DNA of 57,319 nucleotides, taken from Crocinitomicaceae bacterium (GTDB lineage: Bacteria; Bacteroidota; Bacteroidia; Flavobacteriales_D; Crocinitomicaceae). The position numbers and the translations under genes were made by a program. Location: assembly GCA_029254025.1 (NCBI GenBank), contig JAQWYK010000014.1:1-57319 (forward strand), in the 5' to 3' direction. Position 1 is the stretch's first letter, and each line of letters opens with the position of its first letter. Under the pieces are notes generated by a model. It did no database searches, was not told the origin of the DNA, and saw nothing but the letters and a program-made list of their open reading frames with translations. Below are positions 25,477 through 34,313 of the stretch, piece after piece.

Positions 25477-25920
25477 CTAGCTCGGTTTGTTTAACGGAAT
25501 CAGGAACCATTCTTCCTTAATTGAGTCAGAAGGAATGACTTCCAAACGTAATTCTTTATAGCCAATTTCGGTAACTCTAAAAAACCTTTTCCGCGCATTA
25601 GTTTGGTAATAAACGTTCAGCACCGTATCCTTTCCGTGCTGGTCTATTTGCATTGAATAACCGGCGAGCAGACCGTAATTACTGCCGAGGTGTACTATTT
25701 CTTGTTCAAATACTTCCATATTGTCAAAGAATGTAAATACGCGTTTTCGTTCGCGTAATTGAGGGGCTTGCTCTTCACCGTCGACTTGTCTACTTTCAAG
25801 TATCCAAACCTTTGAGCTGTTAGCGTGGAGCACGTGATAAGGAACGATTGGTTTTAGTGTACTCTTTTCAATGCATCCGAGAAGCGAGCAACAAGCAGCT
25901 ATGAAGAGAAATAATCGCAT
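25477..25920 (-). CDS. Small lipoprotein of unknown function
   Basis: 147 residues with a signal peptide and lipobox SLLGC (Cys16). The mature part is a compact, beta-rich domain of about 125 residues with no family I recognise. It includes SKVWILESRQVDGEEQAP and a C-terminal GYKELRLEVIPSD, faintly recalling lipocalin-like DUF proteins of Bacteroidota. Its ATG overlaps the stop of the next lipoprotein gene by one base, so it is translated from the same transcript. Probably periplasmic or outer-membrane anchored. Confidence 0.6.
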   Translation of the reverse strand: MRLFLFIAACCSLLGCIEKSTLKPIVPYHVLHANSSKVWILESRQVDGEEQAPQLRERKRVFTFFDNMEVFEQEIVHLGSNYGLLAGYSMQIDQHGKDTVLNVYYQTNARKRFFRVTEIGYKELRLEVIPSDSIKEEWFLIPLNKPS

Positions 25921-26633
25921 TAGAATATGAGTTCTTTTTCTTCAATACGCTGTTTAATTTGACGGGTCGCCTCTTTCCTTAATTCAACATTATCGAAAGC
26001 CCCTTGTAAATCACCTAGTGCCTCAACAAATTGGTATTTACCATTTTCGTAGCGAATTAAGACATCGTAACGTTCATAATATCCCCCGATATTATCAACC
26101 ACAGCTACTACGAGGTCATCTATTCCAGAAGGAGAGGGGCGTTTCTCTACTAAATAACCTATGATGCCGTTCATTTTGACAAGAATCCCGTTTTCACGAG
26201 TAAAAATCAGTAATCTCCGATATGGAAATCCATTTACTCCCTTTTTAACTTGTAGCATAAAGGCATCTTCAATTTTCCGATGCCTGTTATAACTGTAGAA
26301 TTGAAAATAGTTAGGGCTACAAGGGGCTACGCCATCTCCTTGGAGTTCTTCCAATTGTGGATTGCATATTTTTAGCTCAACGAGAAGTTGTTCTAGGTAG
26401 GCCTCAGGGAATTCATTTTGATTAAATAATGTCGTGATCTCTGTTTCGTATCCGCCATAATAAACAGTGCTATCCGAAGTTAGCACCGAATCTGATGCAT
26501 CAATGGTAAATGCTTCCACATTGTTGGGATCATCCTCCTTCTCAGTAACAGGATTATCTGGTCTATTACAACCGGAAATCATCATCCAGGAGGAAATCAG
26601 AAGCAAAGACCAGTGAAGTTGTGTCTTATTCAT
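25920..26633 (-). CDS. Lipoprotein of unknown function
   Basis: 237 residues. Signal peptide followed by lipobox MISGC (Cys22), then an acidic linker (NRPDNPVTEKEDDPN) such as outer-membrane lipoproteins often carry. The mature domain (about 60-237) is mixed alpha/beta without a motif I can name. Its start overlaps the stop of the upstream DUF2807 gene in an ATGA-type four-base overlap, and its stop overlaps the next start, so three envelope genes in a row are translationally coupled. Function unknown. Confidence 0.6.
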   Translation of the reverse strand: MNKTQLHWSLLLISSWMMISGCNRPDNPVTEKEDDPNNVEAFTIDASDSVLTSDSTVYYGGYETEITTLFNQNEFPEAYLEQLLVELKICNPQLEELQGDGVAPCSPNYFQFYSYNRHRKIEDAFMLQVKKGVNGFPYRRLLIFTRENGILVKMNGIIGYLVEKRPSPSGIDDLVVAVVDNIGGYYERYDVLIRYENGKYQFVEALGDLQGAFDNVELRKEATRQIKQRIEEKELIF

Positions 26634-27322
26634 TCCTTCAATTTTTCAATAGTTCCACCCAACTTTATAGATTCTTTAACTTCAGCTGGGCCAGTATAAC
26701 TGATTGTGCCTCCACCAGATACACTCGCTTTTAAAATTTCTTCAGCATAACACATAATTTCACCTCCTAAATTAATTTGTGCTTCTACTTTTTTCGCGTC
26801 CAAGTTCACAGCACCAATTGTACCTCCTGTTTTGACTTTTGCCTCAAATAGCGTCGCAGAGCCTGTAACCGATACAGAACCACCTTGGCTAACACTTGCT
26901 TCTAGCCATGGCGTATCGACAGTTGCTTTAATTTTTCCGCCTGAGGCGCTGGATAGAACAACTGTTGAGTTATTCAAGATAAATGATTTGTTTACGCGAA
27001 TTTGAGCACCAGAGCGTGCATCTACTTTATGGATATTTGGTGTGTAAATAGTAATATTTAGATCTTTATCATTGATAACACTTGCAATGTATTTAATAGT
27101 TAATTTTTTTCCTGAATAATTGAATTGAACTTTATCTGCGTCTACATCATCGTAGCCGACAGTTAAATTCGCAAAAGGTTCTTCACTATATTTAATGTCA
27201 ACTGTGAATCGTCCGAATACGGAAATTTCTGTAAAATCAGCTAAGCGAATTGTTTCAGTGGTTTGGTTATAACTCAGCGATTGAAATGCGAGTGTGATAA
27301 AAAGTAGAATTCTATATTTCAT
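26630..27322 (-). CDS. DUF2807 (GIN domain) secreted beta-helix-like protein
   Basis: 230 residues from the ATG at 27322. A further-upstream in-frame start would place 32 residues inside the HMG-CoA lyase gene and precede the signal peptide MKYRILLFITLAFQSLS, so I reject it. The family (putative auto-transporter adhesin head GIN domain) is marked by repeating beta strands with the pattern of ARSGAQIRV, SASGGKIKATV, SVSQGGSVSVTGSA and GGGTISYTG. It is probably exported to the periplasm or surface. Starts two bases after the stop of the HMG-CoA lyase gene. No catalytic function expected. Confidence 0.85.
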   Translation of the reverse strand: MKYRILLFITLAFQSLSYNQTTETIRLADFTEISVFGRFTVDIKYSEEPFANLTVGYDDVDADKVQFNYSGKKLTIKYIASVINDKDLNITIYTPNIHKVDARSGAQIRVNKSFILNNSTVVLSSASGGKIKATVDTPWLEASVSQGGSVSVTGSATLFEAKVKTGGTIGAVNLDAKKVEAQINLGGEIMCYAEEILKASVSGGGTISYTGPAEVKESIKLGGTIEKLKE

Positions 27323-27324
27323 TT

Positions 27325-28194
27325 TTAATGTATTGGAAAAACAGTGGAGCTCATTGCAAGTGCCTTGCCAAATTGCTCTATGTCCAAATTTGTAACTATA
27401 CCATTTGATTGAAACCAATTGAGCATGCCTTCGGTGGGCATATTTCCTGTTAAGTCATCTTTTGCCATTGGGCAACCTCCATAACCTTTTATTGCTCCAT
27501 CGAATCTTCTACATCCTGCAGAATAAGCTGCTGCAACTTTACCCTCGAAGTCGTCAGATCGAGCGTGTAGATGTGCACCAAATTCTACGTACGGTAGAGC
27601 AGGGGTAAGTGCTTCAAAAAGATGTGTGATTGTTGCTTCATCTGCAACACCAATCGTATCAGATAATGCAAGGATTTTAATACCAAATAAGTTATTCAGT
27701 CGTTCGGACCAATGGATTACAACATCTGGATTCCATTTATCACCATAAGGATTTCCAAATCCCATGGATAAATAAACGACTAATTGCTTATGATTGTTTT
27801 CGGCGATTGAGCTAATCGCTTCAAGCCGACCTAAACTTTCTTCCAAAGTAGCATTTGTATTGCGCATTTGAAAAGTCTCTGATACGGAAAATGGATATCC
27901 CAAATAATCTATTTCTGAGAACGAAGCAGCATCTTGAGCCCCTCGTTCATTGGCGATGATTGCAAGAAGTTTAGATGAAGCAGAATTCAAATCTAACTGA
28001 TGGAGTACATCGGCGGTATCACGCATTTGTGGAATTGCTTTTGGTGATACGAAACTTCCAAAATCAACCGTGTCGAAACCAACTTTTAATAATTGATTGA
28101 TGTATGCTGCCTTTATTTTGGTAGGAATAAAGTCTACTAATCCTTGCATGGCATCTCTCGGACACTCAATTATTTTTAACGGAGATTCAATCAT
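27325..28194 (-). CDS. mvaB: Hydroxymethylglutaryl-CoA lyase family enzyme
   Basis: 289 residues with an HMGL-like TIM barrel. HMG-CoA lyase splits HMG-CoA to acetoacetate and acetyl-CoA, the last step of leucine breakdown. Seen: an N-terminal ECPRDAMQG (10-18) keeping the catalytic Arg13, Asp14 and Gln17, the metal-binding HLHAR, and the loop GYGGCPMAKDDLTGN with the active-site cysteine (about 240). The usual VEVGPRDGLQ is altered to IIECPRDAMQ, a modest deviation seen in this subfamily. It lies in a run led by pyrD, with 22 bp to pyrD and two bases to DUF2807; the grouping has no obvious metabolic logic. Citramalate-type activities are less likely. Confidence 0.87.
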   Translation of the reverse strand: MIESPLKIIECPRDAMQGLVDFIPTKIKAAYINQLLKVGFDTVDFGSFVSPKAIPQMRDTADVLHQLDLNSASSKLLAIIANERGAQDAASFSEIDYLGYPFSVSETFQMRNTNATLEESLGRLEAISSIAENNHKQLVVYLSMGFGNPYGDKWNPDVVIHWSERLNNLFGIKILALSDTIGVADEATITHLFEALTPALPYVEFGAHLHARSDDFEGKVAAAYSAGCRRFDGAIKGYGGCPMAKDDLTGNMPTEGMLNWFQSNGIVTNLDIEQFGKALAMSSTVFPIH

Positions 28195-28216
28195 TACTTA
28201 AATATACATATTATTT

Positions 28217-29236
28217 CTAATTGAGTATTGCTTGATTGATGCGTTTAACTAGGCCAGGACCCTCGTATATGAACCCAGTGTAAAGCTGTACCAATTTCGC
28301 TCCGGCGGTCAATTTCTCTTGAGCATCTTCTGGGGAGTGAATTCCTCCGACCCCAATTATGTTCAGTTGGTGACCTGATTTTTCGTACAAATATCGGATG
28401 ACTTCAGTGGATCTTGTGGTTAAGGGTTTTCCACTCAAGCCTCCCATTCCAATCTCTTCGACATTTGAAGTTTTTAATCCTTCTCTATTGATGGTCGTGT
28501 TTGTAGCAATGACCCCTGCTATTTTTGTGCTTTCAACAATTTCTATGATATCATCTAATTGTTCGTTTGTTAAGTCGGGAGCAATTTTTAATAATATCGG
28601 TTTTTGAACCTTCTTTGTCCCATTCTCATCCATCAAACGCTGAAGAAGTCGGGTTAATGGCTCTTTATCTTGTAAGTCCCTGAGGTTAGGTGTATTAGGT
28701 GAACTCACATTGACTACAAAATAATCGACATAATCAAAGAGTTTGTTGAAACAGATTAAATAATCATTCGTGGCCTCATCGTTTGGAGTGATTTTATTTT
28801 TTCCAATGTTACCACCAATGATGATTGACGTTTTCCGCTTTTTTAATTTTTCCACGACAACATCAACTCCTGAGTTATTGAATCCCATTCGATTGATTAA
28901 TGCTTCATCTTTAGGTAGTCTAAATAGACGTTTCTTCGGGTTTCCATCTTGTGGTAGTGGGGTAACAGTTCCGATTTCAACGAAGCTAAAACCGCAATAT
29001 GCCAGTTCATTGAACAGTTTAGCGTCTTTATCAAAGCCTGCGGCAAGACCTACTGGATTTCTAAAGGTAAGGCCAAATAATTCGCGCTGAAGATGTTTGT
29101 CATCAATTATGTAACGTTTTTTCCAGATACTCTTCATTCCAGGAATTGCTAAGCTGAAACGAATCATTCTAAAGACTATATGGTGGATTTTCTCGGGATC
29201 AAAGAGAAATAATATGCGTTTGACAACAGGGTACAT
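28217..29236 (-). CDS. pyrD: Quinone-dependent dihydroorotate dehydrogenase (class 2)
   Basis: 339 residues from the ATG at 29236; an upstream TTG (29254) is less likely. Oxidises dihydroorotate to orotate in pyrimidine synthesis, with electrons going to the quinone pool at the inner membrane. The class 2 N-terminal extension (about 1-40, [18 protein letters not shown]) binds the membrane. FMN-binding landmarks are [11 protein letters not shown] and EIGTVTP. The catalytic base serine is in [28 protein letters not shown] and GVGGI complete the barrel. First gene of the minus-strand run; a terminator just upstream isolates it from the PorG-like gene. Confidence 0.95.
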   Translation of the reverse strand: MYPVVKRILFLFDPEKIHHIVFRMIRFSLAIPGMKSIWKKRYIIDDKHLQRELFGLTFRNPVGLAAGFDKDAKLFNELAYCGFSFVEIGTVTPLPQDGNPKKRLFRLPKDEALINRMGFNNSGVDVVVEKLKKRKTSIIIGGNIGKNKITPNDEATNDYLICFNKLFDYVDYFVVNVSSPNTPNLRDLQDKEPLTRLLQRLMDENGTKKVQKPILLKIAPDLTNEQLDDIIEIVESTKIAGVIATNTTINREGLKTSNVEEIGMGGLSGKPLTTRSTEVIRYLYEKSGHQLNIIGVGGIHSPEDAQEKLTAGAKLVQLYTGFIYEGPGLVKRINQAILN

Positions 29237-29265
29237 GACAAATCTTTTGCACAAAAATAGTAATA

Positions 29266-29295
29266 AAAAAAGGTGAGAAGTAGCTCACCTTTTTT
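29266..29295 (-). terminator. Rho-independent terminator of the PorG-like gene
   Basis: A 12-base perfect stem (29266-29277 with 29284-29295; core ggtgag/ctcacc flanked by six A and six T) and a six-base loop. It directly follows the stop of the gene at 29298. The symmetric A/T ends could also act in the other direction. Confidence 0.88.
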
Positions 29296-29297
29296 CT

Positions 29298-30245
29298 CTA
29301 AAACTTTGTTTTTCCTTTCCACCGCACACGGCTTGAACCTCTTGTTTTGGCGTAAGTAATGTTTCTTAAGAAGGTAATATTTGAAAACAAATAGGCATCA
29401 TTATCTCTTGGATTACCTCTTTGTTGACCTGGAGTAAACCAGTTTAGATTTTCGCTAGCAGTGTTACTGAAATAGGCCGATTCTTGTCCAAATTCATTGG
29501 CAAGGACCGAAGGATCATAATAATTTGTGCTAACGTCATCAATGTAATCGGTAAACGTTTTATTGTAAATAATTTCTAGCCCAACTCTCCAGAATCTACC
29601 AATACCGATCTTAATTCCTAAACCAAATGGAATGGCTAAAGATAATCGTCCATACTCTTCGGGTCCATCAGGAAGTCCCTGTCCTTCTGTTCTTAATGGG
29701 TGTAAATTTACCCAGGTATTATCCACTTTTCCTTGTGGGTTATAATAGATCCCAGAAATACCTGAAAAAATATATATTAATTCTGAATTAGAACGGAAAC
29801 CTCTGAGACCTTGTATTTTATATCGAGCTCCTCTTGTTTCTCGGGCATAGAGTATTGCCTCAATCCTATTTGAGAATTCAATTATTGGAGATCTGAAACT
29901 TAAATTACGACTCCTACGAATTATTTCATTCGTATTTGCATCGTCCCCTCTGAGAAAACCACCATAGAGCTGGGCACTCCAAGCCCACATTGGTCTAAAA
30001 CGATACCTGTAACCCAAACCTCCACCTAAGCGTGACATATTCCAGTCAATATCGACTGGTGATTTTGTTGTACCAATTCTGTCCAATCCTCCTAAGTCAC
30101 CTAAAAAATGAGTACCACCAATTGTGAAGAAGATTTCTTTTTTATTAAGTGACCAGTTTTTAGATGAATTAAAATTGGAAGAGAGCTGCCCTAACAGAGA
30201 CCAGTTTAAAAATAGTGCAACGAAAAGAAACAAATATTTGCTCAT
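29298..30245 (-). CDS. DUF6089 / PorG-like outer membrane beta-barrel protein
   Basis: 315 residues with a signal peptide (1-19). Alternating hydrophobic strands and aromatic girdles fit a small outer-membrane barrel. The N-terminal IFFTIGGTHFLGDLGG and the following GGLGYRYRFRPMWAWSAQLYGGFLRGDD are typical of the DUF6089 family, to which the Porphyromonas T9SS component PorG belongs. Membership in the secretion apparatus is plausible given two T9SS cargoes downstream, but paralogues with other roles exist. It has its own promoter (30276-30306) and terminator, so it is a single-gene unit. Confidence 0.8.
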   Translation of the reverse strand: MSKYLFLFVALFLNWSLLGQLSSNFNSSKNWSLNKKEIFFTIGGTHFLGDLGGLDRIGTTKSPVDIDWNMSRLGGGLGYRYRFRPMWAWSAQLYGGFLRGDDANTNEIIRRSRNLSFRSPIIEFSNRIEAILYARETRGARYKIQGLRGFRSNSELIYIFSGISGIYYNPQGKVDNTWVNLHPLRTEGQGLPDGPEEYGRLSLAIPFGLGIKIGIGRFWRVGLEIIYNKTFTDYIDDVSTNYYDPSVLANEFGQESAYFSNTASENLNWFTPGQQRGNPRDNDAYLFSNITFLRNITYAKTRGSSRVRWKGKTKF

Positions 30246-30275
30246 CAGAGATTCTCTTATTAAACGTTAAAATTA

Positions 30276-30306
30276 CAAAATTAATAACCATTACAAAATT
30301 ATTCAA
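30276..30306 (-). promoter_or_regulatory. Bacteroidota promoter (TTG-N20-TAATTTTG) for the PorG-like gene
   Basis: On the minus strand, TTG (30306-30304), twenty bases, then a perfect TAATTTTG (30283-30276), 30 bases before the start codon. A second TAATTTTG lies inside the spacer, so two start sites are possible. Confidence 0.65.
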
Positions 30307-30400
30307 AAAAAACTTTCTAATCAGCTTATATTTTTTTTGGTATTACAGTAATATTAGCCCTTACAGATATACCCCTCATTTTTTATAATATAATTATTGA

Positions 30401-30424
30401 TTCTTATTCTCATTCTCATTCAGA
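30401..30424. repeat. Short tandem hexamer (ttctca-like, four units)
   Basis: ttctta, ttctca, ttctca, ttcaga in a row just beyond and over the wbqC stop codon. Such a tract can change length by slippage; it would only affect the 3' end of wbqC or its downstream region. Confidence 0.5.
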
Positions 30425-31019
30425 ACAAATACTTATGAGCTAAAGGCCCTTGGTTCATGATAAGGTCGATTATAGATAGGTTCTCACGAAAAGAGAATTT
30501 GTCCGAAAAAACTTGAAAATACGGTTGAAATGGTATGGTTATTTCTTTTTGATTTAGCCAGACACGGGGATCATCTTTACCCTTAATTGGAGGGCATTGA
30601 GTACTGTAAATCATGTTGATTTCTAGGTCTAATAATTTCAATAAAGACGTATTAATGGTCTTATTATACGCTAATAGTGAAATCTCTTTTTGATAGATGA
30701 GATCTTTGAAAATTTCACCGTAGTAGAAAAAAAATGGCGCTTGCTGATAGGCGCTTTCTATGGCTTTCCAATGGTCATTTTGCCAATTTTCAACATAGCT
30801 GATCTCTGCTTGAGAAATGCGCGTATCTTTTCCAAAAGGACGTTTGATAGGAATGCTCAAATGAAGTGGGCCATTGGCAGAAAGTATGCAAGTTCGTGAA
30901 CGCTGCGTTTGTTTTTCATAACGTTCTTCTGTATCAACCAATATCGTTTTCTTATTCGCTAAAGCACAGTAGTAGGGTATACTGCCAAAATAATTCGAGG
31001 AAACGACTAATGGATCCAC
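30420..31019 (-). CDS. WbqC-like family protein
   Basis: 199 residues. The start is a GTG at 31019: a stop codon lies four codons upstream in frame, and the conserved N-terminus (VVSSNYFGSIPYYCALA) begins right after it. It therefore overlaps the 3' end of lepB by 13 bases. The WbqC family is recognised by the opening YFGS-Y-ALA segment, LSIPIKRPFGKDTRISQAEIS and NWQNDHWKAIESAYQQAPFFFYY. WbqC genes occur in O-antigen and other glycan loci, and the activity is undetermined. Its place after lepB is common in Flavobacteriales. Confidence 0.85.
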   Translation of the reverse strand: MDPLVVSSNYFGSIPYYCALANKKTILVDTEERYEKQTQRSRTCILSANGPLHLSIPIKRPFGKDTRISQAEISYVENWQNDHWKAIESAYQQAPFFFYYGEIFKDLIYQKEISLLAYNKTINTSLLKLLDLEINMIYSTQCPPIKGKDDPRVWLNQKEITIPFQPYFQVFSDKFSFRENLSIIDLIMNQGPLAHKYLF

Positions 31020-32899
31020 GTAAAAAGTCTATTCCAACGAATACCTTCGGCAGCGTCTTTTGAAAACCAGACCAAAGAAGCTTTACCCACAATATGGTCT
31101 TTTGGTACAAAGCCCCAAACCCTAGAGTCCGCGGAGTTGTATCGATTGTCTCCCATCATCCAATAATAATTCATCTCAAAAGTATATGAAGTGGTTTCTT
31201 TTTCGTCAATGTACACTTTTCCTTCCTTTTCAATAAGTGAATGTCCTTCATATGCTGTGATTACACGGGTGTACCAATCTAAATTGTGACGATTTAATTC
31301 AATCGTTGCTCCTTTTTTCGGTACCCAAAACTTTTGAAAATTGGATACTGTATTGGAAACGTTAAATTTCTTTGGGTAGTAATCTAAATTTTGAATTTTC
31401 TGTGAATTGGCCATATCGTTTTGGTCAAATGCAGCTGGATTGTATAATGTGAAGGTAGCCTGAGGATAAGCCTCTTGGAGGGATTCTTTTTCCTTTTGCG
31501 TAAGGAACATGACATTCCCCATTACGTCGTTTCCTTCAGCGAGCCCAAAGCGTTTTTTTAATGTTCGCACCGACACATTTTCAAGATTGCTAACCTCGTA
31601 GCGCAAATTTTGAAACTCAAAGATTGGTGCAGCATCGCCATTTACAAATAATTGTGCATCGCGGATTTCCAATGTATCCCCCGCGATTCCTACACATCGT
31701 TTGATGTAGTTTTCGCGTTTGTCCACTGGGCGGTATATGACACCGTAGTGATTAATAAAACCTTCGCTATTCGAAAAAGTACGTTTTTCTGTAGCTATTG
31801 CATGTCTGGCTTTCGCTGTCCAATTTGAATAATTATCAATGAATTGACCCCAATAAGCATCGTACTCGCTGGAAAGTGTTAACCTCAGTTCTTCCATTTT
31901 TCTTTGGTATACACTGTCTTTATAACTTTCTGATTTTTCAGCTAGACGAGACTGAATGAAGTTTCTTATTTTCCGCTCTTGCACGCTAAAATCGGGTGCT
32001 TGGTTTTCTTCTTGAAATAATCGCCTAGCCTCATTAATCACGATTCCATGATAATCATGTCCCATCAAACCATTGGGCATTCTTGGGTCATAAACGGCTG
32101 TATCTCCCGAGGGATAGTTGAAAACTACGACGTCATAGCGTTCAATATCTCTAAAACCAGGAAGCCTTGTATATTCCAAAGTTTCCAAAGACAGGTAAGA
32201 CTTGACGTCAATCCATGGAATAGTATTGTGCACCAATGGAAATGAGAGAGGAGTGACAGGAACTTTAGGGCCGTAGACTGTCTTGTTCACAAATAGAAAG
32301 TCTCCTACAAGTAATGTTTTTTCCATGGATCCAGTTGGTATTTGAAAAGGCTCAAAAATATAGGTGCGAATCCCACTGGCTGCAATTAGCGCAAATAAAA
32401 TGGAGTCTCCCCATTCTTTGATGATTGTCTTTTTTCCTTTTTTCTTTTTTTGAATAAAGCCCAGTGCATATGCAATGATATGACCGAAAATAGGGAGGGA
32501 AAGAAAAAGTACCAGATGGTCCCCTTGAGCCCTTCGCCTCAAGTGTTCTTCGTTTTCCCAATCCGTAGAATAATTGGGTTGTGAGGTGTCGTTAGTAGCT
32601 ACTTTTGCCATTAATAGAAATGGGAAAAACATTCCTTGTATGGTATCTGTTAATGAGAAGAAGCCAAATTTGCGAAGATAGGACACATTAAAAATCATCC
32701 ACATTGGAATGTGAAGCCCAGGGATTAACATGAAAAATGACCACCACCATGGTTGTCCAGCGATTTTAGAGGCAATTGCATAGTTGTAAAATGGGACAAG
32801 TGCTTTCCAGGATGCTTCTCCAGCCTTGGGGAAGCTTTTCCTCCATAATGCGATGTATGGGAAAACAAGAAAAAAGAGGTAGAAATAAATAACTGACAT
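31007..32899 (-). CDS. lepB: Signal peptidase I with N-terminal membrane extension
   Basis: 630 residues from the ATG at 32899, seven bases after dapB ends. A further-upstream in-frame start would overlap dapB. Removes signal peptides from Sec and Tat substrates at the outer face of the inner membrane. Residues 1-150 hold three or four hydrophobic spans (DUF5684-like). The catalytic domain starts near 160 with a transmembrane helix and the Ser box IPTGSMEKTL (S191). The Lys box ENYIKRCVGIAGD gives the general base K400. The roughly 200 residues between Ser and Lys are far more than the 50-60 of Gram-positive enzymes, as usual in Bacteroidota. MGDNRYNSADSR near the end is box E. Confidence 0.95.
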   Translation of the reverse strand: MSVIYFYLFFLVFPYIALWRKSFPKAGEASWKALVPFYNYAIASKIAGQPWWWSFFMLIPGLHIPMWMIFNVSYLRKFGFFSLTDTIQGMFFPFLLMAKVATNDTSQPNYSTDWENEEHLRRRAQGDHLVLFLSLPIFGHIIAYALGFIQKKKKGKKTIIKEWGDSILFALIAASGIRTYIFEPFQIPTGSMEKTLLVGDFLFVNKTVYGPKVPVTPLSFPLVHNTIPWIDVKSYLSLETLEYTRLPGFRDIERYDVVVFNYPSGDTAVYDPRMPNGLMGHDYHGIVINEARRLFQEENQAPDFSVQERKIRNFIQSRLAEKSESYKDSVYQRKMEELRLTLSSEYDAYWGQFIDNYSNWTAKARHAIATEKRTFSNSEGFINHYGVIYRPVDKRENYIKRCVGIAGDTLEIRDAQLFVNGDAAPIFEFQNLRYEVSNLENVSVRTLKKRFGLAEGNDVMGNVMFLTQKEKESLQEAYPQATFTLYNPAAFDQNDMANSQKIQNLDYYPKKFNVSNTVSNFQKFWVPKKGATIELNRHNLDWYTRVITAYEGHSLIEKEGKVYIDEKETTSYTFEMNYYWMMGDNRYNSADSRVWGFVPKDHIVGKASLVWFSKDAAEGIRWNRLFTWIH

Positions 32900-32906
32900 T
32901 GTTTGA

Positions 32907-33632
32907 TTATTTAAGGTTGAGGACGTCACGCATAGTGAAAACGCCTTTTTTGCGGAGTAACCATTCGGCTGCTACTATAGCGCCTGTAGCGAAACCGGTT
33001 CTGTTATGCGCTTCGTGACTAATCGTAATTGTATCTATTGGAGATGTATACCTGATAGTATGCGTGCCAGGTACATCGGGTTCTCTTAGAGCCTCAATGA
33101 GGAGTGAACTATCGGACTTAATTGAGTTCTGGTCTTGAGGACAAAACCAGTCGGTATATCGATCATTGGATGAAACGATTCCTTCAGCTAATGTAATGGC
33201 GGTTCCACTCGGAGCGTCTAGTTTTTGAATATGATGTATTTCTTCTAAACTAGCATGATAAGACGGGTGTTGGGACATGAGTGATGTTAACTGTTCATTG
33301 AGTTTAAAAAAGAGGTTGACACCAATACTAAAGTTAGAAGCATATAAAAACGATCGATTTAATTGTTTTGCTTTGTGAGTTACCTGCTCCAATTCTTTAT
33401 TCCATCCTGTTGTTCCAATGACACATGGGATATCATGGTCTAGAAAAAAATGAATATGCTTCAATGCTAGGTGGGGGACTGAAAACTCGATGGCCACATC
33501 CACATCTTGAAAGTCAGCAGTCTCAATAGGGTTTTCTGAGTTGACCTTCGTGGTAACGGTGTGCCCTGAAGCTAAAGCAATAGATTCTATTGCTTTCCCC
33601 ATTTTTCCATATCCTACAAGCGCAATGTTCAT
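32907..33632 (-). CDS. dapB: 4-hydroxy-tetrahydrodipicolinate reductase
   Basis: 241 residues, the second committed step of lysine and diaminopimelate synthesis, feeding peptidoglycan. Nucleotide-binding VGYGKMGKAIE (about 6-16), AIEFSVPHLAL, IGTTGWN, the substrate motif SNFSIGVNLFF, and EIHHIQKLDAPSGTAI with the catalytic His and Lys region are all present. The length is slightly shorter than the E. coli enzyme, as in other Flavobacteriales. It lies in the conserved run parA-parB-DUF5683-dapB-lepB-wbqC, 54 bp after DUF5683. Confidence 0.95.
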   Translation of the reverse strand: MNIALVGYGKMGKAIESIALASGHTVTTKVNSENPIETADFQDVDVAIEFSVPHLALKHIHFFLDHDIPCVIGTTGWNKELEQVTHKAKQLNRSFLYASNFSIGVNLFFKLNEQLTSLMSQHPSYHASLEEIHHIQKLDAPSGTAITLAEGIVSSNDRYTDWFCPQDQNSIKSDSSLLIEALREPDVPGTHTIRYTSPIDTITISHEAHNRTGFATGAIVAAEWLLRKKGVFTMRDVLNLK

Positions 33633-33686
33633 AATGAAATCAAATCTAGGGTAAAATTACAATTATGAGGTCCATTACAATTTATT

Positions 33687-34250
33687 TTAACGAAATTTAA
33701 GTGCAAGTTGTATTCCTGGTGTATTGATATTTTGCATATTCGGTCGAATGGACAATGTAAGATCTTCACTGACGTCAAATTCTACAAAGTGAGCTTCTAC
33801 AAAAGCATCTAGCACATTAAGTCCATAAACAGCAATGAAGCCAAAGAGCATTAAGTCTCTGTTTCTAGAATGTTGCTGTTGAAGCGTTAAGATACCTTGA
33901 TTGTCATAAATTGAAAACTCAGGAAAATACTCGGTACTGCCAGTGTTATTGTTGACTCTAAGTAAATATTCTTTTTTGAGGTTTCTTTGAATAACATGGT
34001 TCTCAGCAGCAAAAAAAAGTGTTGCACCAAGACCTGCATAGATTAATGGAACTTTCCAAAAGACTTTGTGTTTCCCTTTTTCAGAATGAACGTGGTTATA
34101 AACTTGACCAGCCCCAGGGAGTATAGTGCTCATTAATGCTGCTTTTTTCGGAGAATGAAGCGTGTCGTTTACCTCGATATTCGTTGTATCAGTTTGTGAA
34201 TACACGAATAAAGTTGACAGAAACGCAAACACTATAAGGAGCAACTTCAT
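33687..34250 (-). CDS. DUF5683 membrane/envelope protein
   Basis: 187 residues with a signal peptide ending near VYSQ. KAALMSTILPGAGQVYN followed by a small hydrophobic stretch KVPLIYAGLGATLFFA is the DUF5683 signature (DUF5683 proteins are found next to parB throughout Bacteroidota). A second hydrophobic segment lies near 130-150. Function is unknown; membership in the par-dap-lep run is conserved but unexplained. Confidence 0.85.
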   Translation of the reverse strand: MKLLLIVFAFLSTLFVYSQTDTTNIEVNDTLHSPKKAALMSTILPGAGQVYNHVHSEKGKHKVFWKVPLIYAGLGATLFFAAENHVIQRNLKKEYLLRVNNNTGSTEYFPEFSIYDNQGILTLQQQHSRNRDLMLFGFIAVYGLNVLDAFVEAHFVEFDVSEDLTLSIRPNMQNINTPGIQLALKFR

Positions 34251-34313
34251 GCTGAAAATGTACTAATTGAATTTAACTGTTAACGCCAAAAAAATGTCAA
34301 TAGTTTGTAATAA

